Source: Ifrita kowaldi
Taxonomy: Eukaryota > Chordata > Aves > Passeriformes > Cinclosomatidae
Length of the DNA stretch: 64,000 bases
Assembly (NCBI GenBank): GCA_013398055.1
Contig: VZRS01002447.1
Location: 61,163-125,162, forward strand
Reading direction: 5' to 3'
Made by a program: the position numbers and the translations under genes. The notes below the pieces were generated by a model. That model saw only the letters and a list, made by a program, of their open reading frames with translations, had not been told where the DNA came from and made no database searches. This document shows, one piece after another, positions 26,480-39,394 of the stretch. The stretch's first letter is position 1; every line of letters starts with the position of its first letter.

Positions 26480-26720
26480 AGTCTAGAGAAATATGTCGTT
26501 GCTTGCTGATTCAGTGGAAGCCAATTGAGCATCTTCTTGATCAGAAAACAGATAATAAACATCATCTTGAGGGATTCTCCCAGATGTTGGTTAAAGTTGA
26601 GTCTGTAGCGGGAGCTATTGAAATCTCTGTCGTAACTGTTTATTGTACAAGCTGCACTTGAGAAAAAAAACTGTACTGCGAGTCCCCATGAACATAATGA
26701 CTCATGGTAAAACAGTGAGC
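26480..26720. promoter_or_regulatory. Candidate conserved non-coding element
   Basis: Complex AT-rich sequence with GCCAATTGAGC, CAGATAATAAAC, CGGGAGCTATTGAAATC and GTAACTGTTTATTGTAC, with CpGs retained at several points. Motif-based only. Confidence 0.25.
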
Positions 26721-27149
26721 ACAGAGAGGGGAACAGCTCTCAAAGGGCAGCCTCTAAATGACGTGCAGCCCCAGGCTGGTGAGCCTCACCTTCTGCGGGG
26801 TCAGCTGGCCTAGGGAAATCTGTCCCATTGTGGAAGCTCTGGTGGGTTTTGTGCAGGCAAGATGTGGAGGGGAGCAGGATGGACAGGCCCCCAAAGCATG
26901 GACCCTCTGCTGTCATGAGGGACCCCCTCTAGCAGGTCTGTGCAAGCCTGGCTTGACAAAATACACAAACAAGGATGGGGAGTGCATGTTTGTGGAAGGC
27001 CACCACAGTGAATAGGCCTGGAGACTGTGTGATCACAGCAGCAGCAGCCAGGGAGGTCTTTGGCCAAAGCCCTCATCACCCTGTGGAGCTCTGCAGCACC
27101 CTGGAGCCTTGCAGAGATGGAGCAAACATGGAGCTGGAAAACCAGACAT

Positions 27150-27360
27150 CCTCATCATTGTCATCTTCTTGGGATGCAAATATAGCGTATGTTCATTCCC
27201 AAATGCACAAGAGGAATATTTACGGATTGCAAAACCTTTTGGTATAATGTTTGACTGACGGTTTATAATTTCCATTGAGTTATTCAGATTGCCTGTGCGA
27301 CTAATATGCTTTAAAAACCCCCACATTAATTGTCTTTAACTAGAACTTTGTGTAACTGTA
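27150..27360. promoter_or_regulatory. Candidate conserved non-coding element with POU octamer
   Basis: ATGCAAAT (27174-27181) continues into ATAGCGTATGTTCATTCCC, then ATTTACGGATTGCAAAACC, GACTGACGG, TGCGACTAATATGC and ACATTAATTGTC. At least four CpGs are retained in otherwise AT-rich sequence, which is unusual without constraint. Confidence 0.38.
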
Positions 27361-30282
27361 ATCCATTATTTTTTATTTTACCAATTCTGTGCTGTTCCTT
27401 GCATCTTGGCAATATTCATTGCAACTCACTTCCCATTCTTCTGCTGATGTATGTAAGTCCACGTAACACAAACACTGAGATTCCCAGACACATCATGATC
27501 AACGTGGGAATGACTAAAGTTGGAAGGAAACCATGAAACCTACCTCTGCTGTTGGCCATTCCTGAAGGCCACTCGTGCAGACATCCAGTGTCCAGGGAAG
27601 ACTCCACAGCATCTTGTCCCTTATTAGTGAGTGGATTCCCATCTTCATTTATGTGTGTGCAAACATTCATATGTAGGCACACTTCACACATAACCCTCAC
27701 AAAGATATTTCGTTAAAAATTTATACACATAACTTCAGTTTTATTCCCTTCTAATCGGGTTGGGCATAGCCTCTCAATCCTTTGAGTTTAGGGATTTGGG
27801 CATTTAAGAAAATATCTTTCAGCAATAACAATTAACATTTTTCTTGTTTTCTCTGCCAGGTTATTCAGCCCATAATCTCTATCAATGTAAGCACCAAATG
27901 TCCTTAATTAGTACTGGGTTTTAACTTTTCTTTTTGCACCAAAAAAATGAGGTCACGATCATCTGGTACCTAACCAACTGCCAACTTTTATTTCCATTAT
28001 TCATTTCCCCATGTCTCAAGATGGCATCCAATGCAGGACCCCTCTGGGAGCAGCAGGCGGCAGGGCCCTCTGACTCAGGAGATGGTGTTTCCCAGTGCCC
28101 AGACTGCCCGCCTCCACCACGGGCACTGCAGGAGAGGACCGGTGCAGGCTTCCCCCACACTCAGTCGTGCTCAGCCACAGCCATGCCAGTTTGGCAGCGC
28201 CTGTGGGGCTGCCAGCATTCACCAGGTTTGCAAGGCAGCAGCCACCATGTCCAGCCCTCGGGCCCTCCATGCCCTCCCTGGCAGGGCAATCTGGCCCCAA
28301 GGATCTTGGTGGGAAGGGTTTGCTGCCTTCCGCCGACTCCCCCAGCATGGCTGCTTCCCTCACTGTGCTCCAAGTGAGGAGCGAGACTCCCCTCCCCTTT
28401 CATCCTTCAGCCACAAATATCTGGGGGCTGCTGGGCAGCTGGCAGGCACCGGACCGACACCTGTGTGCCAGAGCCGTCCAGCTGTGCCCGTGACACACCA
28501 TCCATCTGTGGCACTTCTCACGTGCTGCTGCCAGTTTCTTTCCCTGGGGCCAGCTGGGAAGGGAGACAGGGTTGGTGGGAGAGAGGGAGCTACTGTGAAA
28601 TTTTGTAACAATGCTTTGCATCCAAATTGATTTCCTCCTGTTGTCTCCTTGCAGGGGGCAGGGCTCACAGCTATTGTGACCCAAGGGTGCCCAGTCCAAT
28701 GGGGCCAGGTGCTGGATGCTCCCTCCAGGCCCTGGGTCTGTATCACAGGGCATTCCTGGTAGCTCCTTCCGGGTCAGCAATGGTTTCCCATCCAGATAAT
28801 ATGGCTGAGATCCCTGGTGCAGCTACCCAACACTTTGCATGGCTCAGGCACACCAGGGATTCACTGTATGTTTTGTTTTCCATGCCTTGCCCTGCTTTAT
28901 GCCCAGAACAGTCAATGCCAGCAGCAAAGCTTCCTCTGACTTTGCAAGGACCGGCTCTGGGCTCTGGGATCTGGGTGGGCAGCAGAGAAGCAGGCCATAG
29001 CTCTTATGAATTAATTTTGGAGCCTTACATTGACCGGAAACTGAGACTTACATGATTTTCCTCATCTTCAAAGACTCACAGGAAATGAAACAGTGCTTGA
29101 GCAGGAGTGTGCTCTTGGAGATTTGCTGGAAAAACTTTTTGTGACTGTATTGAGGGTCTCTGACCCACCACCTGGCATGCACAAGGCCTTTCTCTTGGCA
29201 TGTGACTCCCAGGGTGGCCACTCTCTGAATGTGCACCTCTCACTTGGGCACATGTCCAGGCAACTACAAAGGGCCTTGCAGACAACGGAGGATACTCCAG
29301 AAAGTGCAGGATGTGGATACCTTGGTGCGAGCCAGGCGAGCAGTCACAGCCTGTACTGGCAGTGTCACCATGGCCTTGCTTAACCCCTCTCAGAGCAAGG
29401 CTGGCTGGTAAGTAAAGGGATGCTGGGTGCCAGTGAAGCTGGCGATGTTGCTGCTGCTCTGCACCAGCTCAGTAGAAGATTTAACAAAGAAAACACCCTC
29501 GGCTACTTCCCTGCATTTGCTGCAGCAGAGGGGTTCACCCCTCACTGCCATGACCCGCTTTCCCATCGCTCACCACAGGCTGGGGCACAGCGAGGCATTT
29601 GCAGGCACAAGGTCCGTGGAAAGGACAGATGGGAGCAGCCAGAGCAGCACTTAAGAACCTGTTTCTCCCCTGATGGGAGCCCTGAAGTCTCCAATGCTTT
29701 TCCACAAACTCATCCACCGCCCAAAAATTCTGCATCCTGCTCCTGCTTTTGCTTTGCAATCAAGAGGCAGGAAAATTCCTCCTCCTACCAGCCTTGCCCT
29801 GAATGGAAAAGTTCCTTCCCCCATGTTCACTGCTGCACTTCCCAAATGCCTTTTGCTTTCCCGCTTTTCTTTAAATACTTGCCCCAGTTGTCTTGTGTGG
29901 GTCAAACATGAACTCACTGGTTCCTACGTCATCATGCTCCCAGCTCAGCACATCCTTCTCCTCATCATCATGCAGAGCATAATTTTCACCTGTTATTGAA
30001 AATTCAATATTGGGAGCTTTTAATTCCAAAGATTTTGATTTTTCAATAAAAAAGTGAAAATGAATCTCGGCAGGATTGCAGCAGAAATGTTGCAAATGAG
30101 CTGGTCACATAAGGCAGAGAGGGAAGAAAAACACGGAGAAAGAGAAGGACAGAGTGAAGGAGAGGAATACACAGAGATTGCCCTACCAGAAAACAGCTTA
30201 AATAATTCAGGTGAAAAATATGACCAGCAGCAGTGATGTAGGTTTTTGGGCTGCTCTGCAGAATCCAATGGAAAATAGTGCT

Positions 30283-30300
30283 GCTTGCTTGCTTGCTCGC
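30283..30300. repeat. (GCTT)n short tandem repeat
   Basis: CTGCTTGCTTGCTTGCTCGC is a tetranucleotide repeat of about four units. Confidence 0.8.
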
Positions 30301-30429
30301 TGCCCTGTCAGTTGGCTGGACCGTATCCCACTGCCTCAGCATCCCTGATCACCCTGCTTACTTCAGTGCTCATGTGCCAACAGCTCAGTTTAGGCCACTT
30401 GTGTATCAGGGCCCCCCAGATTTTGCAGT

Positions 30430-30640
30430 CATTCTATAACATGTCTGTTGTCAATATTATCTTCATTAGAGCGGATGGGACTTTTCTATCAGGGTTAATT
30501 GGATTGGTTAAAACAACAGAAAAGTGGTGTTTAAAAAAAAGATCCTAATAACCAAAGTTAAATATGGGCCTTTTTCCCTACAATTTCTAACAAAATAGCT
30601 TATCTTAAGCATTAATATATTGCTTTTTGATTTTCTGTGT
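30430..30640. promoter_or_regulatory. Candidate conserved non-coding element
   Basis: TTAATTGG (30495-30502) is followed by ATTGGTTAAAACAACAG (SOX-like) and preceded by GTCAATATTATCTTCATTAG. CCTAATAACC and AAGCATTAATATATTGC follow. The words are complex, AT-rich and non-repetitive. Confidence 0.3.
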
Positions 30641-31684
30641 GGCTGGAAATCTCAATGGATGAAGGGGAAGGTGTTAGTCCTTTGTTAGCCATGAATGTAT
30701 TTTTTCTCCTAGATCTAGTGCATTACTGGAGACTTATCTCCTACCCAGATCAAAATCTGAAGTCTCAGTTTTGTGTGGACAAACAGGGATCAGCTTGCAC
30801 ACAGCAAAGTTAAAACACAGCTTCCCATCTTTTGCCTCACCCTTTTGTGGATGGATCCCTGTTTCTGATAGCTCTGCACAACCCCATCCCTTCCCCCAGA
30901 CACCCACCTATCCCTCCATCTCTCCCTCCATTCATGCTTCCATCCGTCACTCCTCACTGCCTCTCCACAGAGTCACCTGGGCAGCGACTCCTGTGGGTGC
31001 CTCCCCCGGGCTCACATCCAAGCTCGCTCTCTGCTGCTTGCAGATTCTTTCTGCATAACATCTCTGAGATATGGCCTTCCTTACCCATCTGTACAGCTAA
31101 AACTCTTGTCAAGACTCTCAGCATTTCACATCTCAATTACTGTAAAATCCTTCTCCTTGCTTGGCAAATGCAGCCTCATCCAGCGCTTCCTACTCCATCT
31201 CCCTGCCCAGCCACTACCGTACCCGCCAACCACAGCTTAAAATCATTTATGCTCAGAAGGATCACACACAAACACCTCCTGCAAGTTATTTTTCTTGCTG
31301 GCGATCACAAAACAACAGTGATGGCACACGCTCCCATCTGGATGTGATTTTACAGGTGCAGCCCTTGATGTCAGGAATGGTGAGCAGGAGCTGGCTTACA
31401 CATCTCACCGTCACACCGAGATCAAATAAAGCACCTGGGGCCAAACTCGGCCGTGAAGTATCACTGCCTTTAGTTCCCGCTGGGAATGCTGTGAGGGCGC
31501 TGGCTCTGGCTCAGAAAGGCCCTGTCCTTCAGCCGCCCGCAGTGGCTCCCGCAGTGGCGTGTGCCATCCCCCAGCACTGACCTGTCTCCAGCCCCACACC
31601 ACCTTCTGCCTTTTGCCAGGTGGAAGTTGCTTTGCGTGGATCAGCCCTTCCCATACTTACAAACCCTTTTGCTGTTGCTCTGTA

Positions 31685-31785
31685 GTTTCTTATATTTTCC
31701 TCCCTCATCCTCTCTTCCCTGAGCTGCTTTTCTTCTTCCTTCTCCTCCTGCTGCTTCTCTCTTCCCCTCCATCTCCCTCCACCTT
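31685..31785 (+). repeat. Polypyrimidine tract
   Basis: About 100 bp are dominated by C and T, with stretches such as CTTCTTCCTTCTCCTCCTGC. It is low-complexity and able to adopt non-B structure. Confidence 0.75.
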
Positions 31786-31849
31786 GTGAGGAAGCCTGGA
31801 GCTGGCTCCCGCATTTCACTCCTATTTATTCTCAGGTCTGTGTGGCTTT

Positions 31850-32300
31850 TACTTCGTGTTTTCTATTACGAAGATGACAGCAAACTGAGAGCTTAAACAA
31901 ATTTGGCTTTAGGTGCTTTAATGAAAAATTAACAGGTTTAATACTGGCTTCACCATCAAAAGAAGAACATTAATGTTTAATATTTAAACAATGCATCTTC
32001 ACAATAATTCCATCACATTTCACATAGAGAACCCACAGTAAATGCCTGGAGTAAAGCAATAAAAATCCAGAACTGTAACACTATTTACTATTTTAACCAT
32101 GTTTTTCAGAGTTTATACAATACTCCTTTACAAAGAGAATTGAATCATTTTTTAATGACAATTCCCCCTGTCCTCTGCCACTGCAAAAGGTAAGAATATT
32201 AGATTTCAGATCACAGTGCTGGCTCCTTAAGCCTTTTTAAGACCAAGGATATGAAAATCTTATGCAAATGAGTTGCCCTTTAAATGTATCTTTAGGAAAA
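31850..32300. promoter_or_regulatory. Candidate conserved non-coding element with perfect octamer
   Basis: About 450 bp of AT-rich, complex sequence includes ATGCAAAT (32262-32269), AACATTAATGTTTAATATTT, TTTAAACAATGC (SOX-like) and TTTTTTAATGACAATTCC. It contrasts with the pyrimidine-rich DNA just upstream. Confidence 0.33.
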
Positions 32301-35099
32301 AAAAATGCAACAACATCTCACTGAAGAATGATTGAGTTGACATTTCATCTTCAGCACATGCTGTCCAGGTAGAGGTCACAAAGAAAATCTTCAAATGATA
32401 AAGAGTGGCTCCAGCATCCATAGGTTAGTGACATCTCCCCAGATTACTGTGCTAAAGAGATTTCTTGCCTTAAAATTGAGCTCTGCCTTTCGCTGTGGTC
32501 AGAGCATCACCCCACGTGGGTCCGGACCCGCCATGGCCAGGAGCACCTTTCCTGGAAAGAGCAAATCCATCGTGAGTGCCAGTACTTTGGGGCAGATGTT
32601 GATGGTGACACCTGGCCTCAGGAGGAGCTGTGGGCTTGTTCTCTCTCCATTTTCCCTTCAGCTTAGGGACAAGACTTCTGTATGCTCATTATTTATGAAT
32701 AACCTTTTGACTACGCAGGGCTCTCCCTGATACAACATAAACAACTTGAGAAAAAAACACCTCACAAAGGAGGAAACATCAATTACATTGCATTGCCTGG
32801 ATTGGCTTCAAGATCCCTTTGCATGTAAAATGAGAATGATTTCTTGAACTGAGAGTATTTAATTGGAGAAAAGATTCTCACTTCAGTAAATCTCCATCTA
32901 TAAAAAAGCATGATCCAGCTGGATAGCAAGAAAACAAATCACATGCACTGTAATAGAGAGGAAAGAATCTACAATGCTTCCAGATGCATATTACAGGAAA
33001 ATAATAGATATCAGTCCTGGTAGGAGACATGATGTTTGAAGTAGATAAAGAAGAAAGCTCTGTTGATGTGAACCCAGAAATAAAGCAGAGGAGGAAAGCA
33101 CTTAAATATAAAAAGTAATCAAAGAAGTTACGTGTCTGCCTTGACTGTGCTTCCAGAAAGTTTCTGGATCATCTGTCCATGCAGTTGTCCTGCTTCCAAA
33201 TCTAAATTCTGTAGCATAACAACTATTAGACAGGAAGAGATGGACAGTGAAACAGGATGCAGGCAAGGCTTCTCAAGCCAAGACAAGAAACATCTCCTGA
33301 CAATGCTGATTAAAACGTCTCAGTGCACTTTACCTGGCACACATAAGAAGGTAAATATATCATTAGAAAAAACACTGGAATGTGACTTCCTCAGCCACAG
33401 AGCTGGGACCCCTGCTTGCACGAACTCCCTGCTATCCCATACGCCACGAGGTCACGCGTTAGGATGTTTTGATTCCCCAGGTAAAAGATGTTAAGATCAA
33501 GAATGTTCTTCTAAAAGCTGCCATGTCCAGACAGTCATGGAGTATGTGTGCTGAAGGTTAATGTTGTTTTTAATCATCCATCTTCCTGGAACGGCTCGGA
33601 GAACTGTTTGTATGAAGCCTAATAGCTTCCAGGTGTCACCCCCCAAAGTCCTGATGTCCCAACACAGCCAGAGTCTTCTTGCTGATGGCTACCACACACC
33701 CTCAGTCTGTGAGGCTGCAAGCAGTCAACACAGAGCCAGCCCCCTCCAGCCCTGTTCTTTGCAGCGTTACCCAAATGCCTTTTTGGTTCTGCAGCTTTCT
33801 GTGATCCCCTTAAGGTTTCCACAAACTGGGAGCACTTCTTCCTGCTCTTCTCCATGCGAACTGTGCCCTCCACTCCCAGTGGAGCTGGTTTCCCTCCCCC
33901 AAGCAGGCTGATGGGCTCTGGCTGGGGGCCATTTTGGCGGGGTGGGAGGAAGCACCCTGCTCAGATCGCAATCAAGTGGAGAACATGCCGTCCTGTAATT
34001 ATGCAGTTGTGCATGGCACAGCGCAGAGGGTCCTGCAATTCAAACTGCAGCTGCAATTCAAATCACAAGTAAAATGAGTAAATTTTTCAAGGGGAAGCAG
34101 TGACACACAAGCCCTGTCTGCACGATGCCTAATTCCACTTTCCTTGGCTATAATGTATTCCACCAGCAATCGCTGCCCCATCTGTGAGGTCTTCGGCAGG
34201 AGGAAAACCTCATATTGAGGACCTCAGAAGGGCAATGTGGGGACACACTGCAATGCTCAAGGAACTTGCCTCTGTGCTGAATGGCAGTTTTGTAACAGGC
34301 TCAGATTTGCAACGGTCTGTATCACATTCAGCAGCAGTGTTACATGTGCAAGATAAAGCCTTTTAACTCAGCTTTCTCACTCGTTTCCAGAAATTTTCAC
34401 TTGTGGCAAGTACTAGGAGAGGGAGATGCTGCTTCCCTGCAGGGGCAGGTGATACCTGCTAGTTTAGGACGGTTTCCATTAGCATACGAGGCCAGGAAAA
34501 TGTCAAACTAGGAAGGAGAAGAGGAATGGCCTCAGATGCACTCGCTGCACTACTCTGGTAGGAAAAGCATTTACTTCATTCAGTTGCTTGTCACAGCTTT
34601 TTTGTGTTGGAGCCATACACAACTATGCACGCAGAGCCAATTTTTGCACACTCTTGCAGGCCCTTCACCTTGGGTACAGGAACCTGGACTTGCTGTTGGT
34701 GTGCAGTGCAAATAAACAGGGTTTCATCCAAGAACTTTTTACTGTTTTGTAAGTTTGCAAAGAGCTTCACATGAAAGCCTACATTGTTTTGAAGTGCTAG
34801 ACATTTTCCTGCTCTAAAGTTTCTAACAGGGAACTTCTGCTTGGTTTTGGATTCAGGTCTTGTCGGCTCCTTGGCTGCCAAAATGACTTTTGTGAGGCAG
34901 ATAAAACTTGGAATAGATCTGGTTCAACCTTTGCAGCCAGCTCCTACGCCTATGAAGTTTCTGAAACAAAACCCAGAGTCTCTGCGGGAAGGAAAAAAAA
35001 TTCCACCTCCAGCACTTTCGATTGTGGTTCAGTTCTCAGTCGGGTTTTATAGTTTGGTCTCGTCGCAGCCCTAAAATCGGCCAGCGAAGCCCCCTTTCG

Positions 35100-35865
35100 A
35101 TCCGGCCACTGCTTTAATTCTTTTTCCCTTCGGGGGTGCGAGCCCCGGCAGGCGGGCAGGGTGTGCGCATCGCTAACAAAGGGCCGAGCGCGGGCCGGGG
35201 CTGGCCGGGAGCCAGGGCGGTGCGCGGCCGCTCCGCGGGCCCGGCGTCCCAGGACACAGCGCCATTCCTGCATCTGCTCGGCGCGGGGCACCGCCGTGGG
35301 CCGCTGGCGAAATCACCTGCCTAACACGGCAGAAAAGAACAAGAAATAAAAAGAGGAAGGCAGGCTAATGCCCGGGTGCTGACTTGCTTTGAAAGCCCCG
35401 TTCAGCCCCCGCTCCCTCTCCCCGGTCCCCGCTGACCCCACTCTGGCGGAGGCTCGGAGCGCAGCGCTCGGCGCGGCAGGAGCGGGCCGCCCTCGGGGCC
35501 GGCGGGCGGCGGGGCGGAGGCGCTGCGNGTCCCTCGCCCTCGCCGGCAAAGGACAAACAAAAACAAACAATAAATGTGGCCGGGTGCTCGTGTCAGTCCC
35601 CCGGGGATGTCTCGCCGGCTTGGCCGACCCCGCCAGCACCCAGCGCTCCAGAGGGGTCTGGCACAGCAGTCGGGAGCTCAGGGAGGCTCTTTGCTCGCAG
35701 AACCGAACCCCAGAGCCCCGCTCGGGCAAGGGCAGCCTGCGTCGACCCATCCCGGGCTGAGCTCCGCACCCAGCTTCTTCCCGGGGGCGCGGAGGGCGTA
35801 GGGATGCCCGAGCTTGCGCCACGCCGTGCTTTTCTCTGGAGGGTCAGCAGAAGAGTTGGTGTTTG
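35100..35865. promoter_or_regulatory. CpG island, possible promoter of an unannotated transcript
   Basis: A dense run of CpGs begins near 35090 and ends abruptly near 35865, with words such as GGTGCGCGGCCGCTCCGCGG and GAGCGGGCCGCCCTCGGGGC. A single N stands at 35528. A donor-like AG|GTGATT is present on the minus strand near 35315. No initiator codon context or coding exon was recognised, so a non-coding RNA promoter or a Polycomb-type island is more likely than a protein gene. Confidence 0.65.
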
Positions 35866-35919
35866 GGCAGCCGCTAAACACTTGTCACTTTGCTAAACTT
35901 TTAACATTCAGCCCGTGTC

Positions 35920-36015
35920 CATAAATACAAAGCATCCTTTTGTATGGGTATGAACAAATAATTATATATTATAAATAAATATTATACATAAATATAAAGC
36001 ATACTTTTCTATGGG
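35920..36015 (+). repeat. 29-bp direct repeat flanking an AT-rich spacer
   Basis: Copy 1 (35920-35948) and copy 2 (35987-36015) both follow the pattern CATAAATA.AAAGCAT.CTTTT.TATGGG, with only three mismatches in 29 bp. The unit spacing is 67 bp. The 38-bp spacer is almost pure A/T with TATAAATAAATATTATA. This is a real local duplication at the edge of the 35-kb CpG island. Confidence 0.9.
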
Positions 36016-38919
36016 AGCAGCTCTGAAGGCCTCTTGGCTTTTCCCTCTGCAGTTCAGTAACATCTCGTGAGCTCCTGGGCTTCCCTGGCCCTTTGCTCCC
36101 TGCTGCATCCCCCTCCCTGGCCTCGTCCCATTCCCACAGCGCTATGTGCAAAACAGCAGAAGAGCAAAACCTTACGGGTTTCCTCAAGGAAAACCCAAAA
36201 AGCCTTAAAGAGTAGAAAGGTTGCACTTGTATAACTGTACATGAACTGCAGAGGTGATGCTGTGGCAACCATCCCACTCCCTCTCTCTGGCATGTTCATC
36301 ACCCCACCATGCAGGCACAAGCACCTCACTTCGCCCAAAGCACAGCCCAAGACTCAGCCACAGCTGACCTTGGCATGGGGAGCTGATACGGCTTCACACT
36401 GAGCATCCATCAGCAAGCAACCACCGCTTGTCAGGAATGGTCGATGGCATTGCGTTTGTTCACTCTGGAAATGAGGGGATGGAGGGAGGACATGGTAATG
36501 AGGAAAAACAGAGGCAGTTTTTCATGCTGGCTGGAAGCAGAGAGGGAAGGGGTACTCAAAGATGTCTGCAAGGGAGAGTGCCACCAGGAGAGGTGCTGCT
36601 TCTTGGCTCAGCAAGCAGGCATTGACTGTGCTCACCCTTTTTCTGGGAAAGGGCTTTTAAACACGACCTGGGAAGCAAATGTGCAGGTGCTCTTTGTGCA
36701 GGTTTCCTTGCCTTGCACAAGAATCAGCAGCAGTGTTTGTGCACCCATGCATCCATGGATATCACCTGAGCAAGCAAGCAAATGCAGAGGTTTGGTGGTT
36801 GTTTTGAGGGACCCCACAGTGTGTGCGTCTTGAGATTTGGGAACCTGAGGAAAGCAGTGGCCTGGCAAGAGCCCCCAGTTGGTTGCACAAAATATCCAGC
36901 AGAGCTGCAGAACCTGCAGCAAATGCAGTGCCAGAGCCGGTGCACGGGCAGATGTTCAGCATCCTGCACCTCAGGGCTCTGCCACTCAGTATCTCTGTCC
37001 CTTCCACTCTCCCCACAGTCCAGACCCAGCCTCTGCTCCCTTTGCCCGAAGTCCCTTTGCCCAAAATGATTTGCCTCCTGAACTCAGCCTGCAGGCAGTC
37101 AATGCTTGCCCTCCAAGGAAATCATCCCCAAGCAGCTGTTGACTACACTGTGAAATCACCACACCTATTTCTGGGTGTTTATGAGCTCTTTTACCAATTT
37201 TGTCCTTCCTCTGCTGAAACATCCAGCACTACAATAAAGCTATTTCTGATTCCTGCTCTGTCTCCTCTTGTTTGAGTCCTCCAAGTCTCAGGTGCTGATG
37301 TACAAATACGTGACAATGTTGTATTCCTTTTTTGTGTGAAAGAGATCTGGAAAAATCACCTACAATACGAAGAGGGGTCTGTTTTCCCACCATACAAGGT
37401 AAGGTCTGCCTTGCCCTGCTTTTTTTCTTGGAAGCCTGAATGGATGACAGAGGAGCTTGTCAGACTGAGACAGAAGAGGAAAAAATCAGGTGAAAATTGA
37501 TTCGCAGGGAAGTTACTTAATCATATTTTTGTACTTTTCGTTGTCCCTCGAGCTTTTGTTTATATCTGCGTATCTCATATATTTGGGAGATGCTGAAGAC
37601 ACATGACAGTGCTGTTGATGCATCAATTAAGGACCACAGTGACAAGTGCCATGCTCTCTGAGGTGCCCAGTGAGCTTTCCAAGACAAGAATCAGTTTTCC
37701 TGGAAAATGAGCCTCAGAAGGAAAACAAATGTCATGACTGGGACATCTTTTTTAATTTTATCTAGAAAAATAAAAAATGCTTTGCCCTTGTGGCCATATA
37801 TCATGAGCAATGAAGCAAGAGTGTCCTTTGGTTTTTTTCCACAGAAAGCTGCCTTCAAAACAGGCAAAGAAGAGCTGAAAGACCTAAGTATGGAGGAGAA
37901 GCAGAATTGTGCATGCCAATGCCATTGCACCCCGATCAATCTTCCCACAGTCATACAGAAAGATGCAGACACACACACATGGCTGCCTCTGAGCCAAGTA
38001 CATCCTGAGCTATGCAGAGCCCTTGTGTCCTCCCTGCTGTGGAAGTTGTGCTGGACCCACAGTGCTCATGGCCTGAAAAACATAATTTTAAACACAAGGC
38101 AGCAAGATGCCTTCCGGGGCTGGAAGTTCTGGAGGCTCTTTGGGGACGGGGACGTGTCAGCCATCCTGAGGCAACATCCACCAGCTCCTGCGAGGTGGCC
38201 CCTCGGGATCAGCAGCAGACAAGCAGAGGCACCATGTGCAGGGACAGGCTTGTGGTGGGACCTACAGACCATTCCCAAATCAGCAGTGCCAAAACCTGCG
38301 ACGCCCCATCAGCTGAGTTGGGGAGGATAGGCTGAAGCAAGGGGTCAGGAGTGCAGGAGAGGCACGGAATCCAGGAGAGGAGGAGATGGCTGAGGGTACT
38401 GCAGGCCAGAGAATGCAGCCAAGACATGATCTCCACACTGACACATGACCCAGAAAGTTTGCGTGGGAGACCTGGTGAGTCAGGAGAAAAAAATAATTTT
38501 GCTGATCCATGCAAAGTTACCAACAGTGGCTCCATCCCTGAGCTGCCAAGCAGTGGACATGGGGGAAGCATTGTGAGGTGGGTGCTTGCCACCTGTCTCT
38601 CAGTATGGGAGGGACAGGCTGCAGAGCTGTGTGGACCTCTCTGCTCCAGCACAGCCTGCTCCTGGCTGGGTAGCACAGCACCTTACAAAGGCCGCGAGCA
38701 TGGTCAGGAGGAGCAGGGAAATGCTCTCCCTGGAGATGAACAGAGCCAGACTGCAGGGGAGATGGCAGTGGGTGAGGCTCAGGCTGCGTCGTGAGGGAAT
38801 GCTGGGCTCCTTGTTAGCTCCACGTTTTCCTTTCCTCTCCCTGCTGGTGTGAGAAAACGCACGCTGCATTTGTTCGGCTGCCAGGAATATGGCAGCTCAA
38901 GCACCATCTTGTTAGCTTT

Positions 38920-39170
38920 GCTGTGTGTCTTTTCCCACAGCATTGCTTTAAATAATGAAAGGAGTCATGATCCACCAGCTGGATTAGACGTTATGAACTT
39001 ATCTGGCTCAAATCCAATGGTGATATATTTGGCCTCATTATTTTATGCACAAATGCCACAAAACAGCGCAAGATTTTTTTCCTAAATACTCTTTTTCTTT
39101 TAGCACTGACATTTCTCTTATTTGCATTAAGATTTGCAATGAACAGCCTGTGCCAGACCAAATTTGTCAG
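38920..39170. promoter_or_regulatory. Candidate conserved non-coding element with POU octamer
   Basis: A perfect octamer ATTTGCAT (39120-39127) is followed by GATTTGCAAT. Upstream are GGATTAGACGTTATG, ATTATTTTATGCACAAAT and TTTAAATAATG. AT-rich, complex and unlike the flanking GC-richer DNA. Confidence 0.32.
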
Positions 39171-39394
39171 ATACTTCTGCTTTTATGGATGGTTTGTTCC
39201 AGGAAATCACAGTTAGAATTGTATCCCCTGACCTCAGGGATAGGCCAGCGAGTGCTCACAGGATGGGGAACATCTTCTCTCTTTCAGGGAGCTGCTGTGG
39301 AAGAAGTGGGGGGTAACTGGTGACTGCATCATGGTGCCATGGCCAGGACATCAGTTCAGGAAAACTGAAACCAAGGTGGTCATGTGATGGGGCT

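Larger units (their letters stand above)
23600..34900. other. Intergenic block, no gene recognised
   Basis: Moderate-GC DNA with several enhancer-like islands (24.8-25.0, 26.5, 27.2, 30.5, 31.9-32.3 kb), a long polypyrimidine tract (31685-31785) and no recognised protein family. A 126-codon frame at 25005-25382 (plus) with a hydrophobic start is discussed under findings. Confidence 0.65.

Noticed and set aside
26921..26940. CTCF-like site (CCCCCTCTAGCAGG)
   Set aside because: Core similarity only, with mismatches in the flanking consensus. Too weak to call without ChIP or matrix scoring.
35313..35822. Arg/Pro/Ala-rich 169-codon frame
   Set aside because: Product of CpG-island composition, and it includes the ambiguous base at 35528. 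No homology-like motif.
37707..38330. 207-codon plus-strand frame
   Set aside because: Composition shifts along the frame and no domain or conserved motif is recognisable. Treated as chance.
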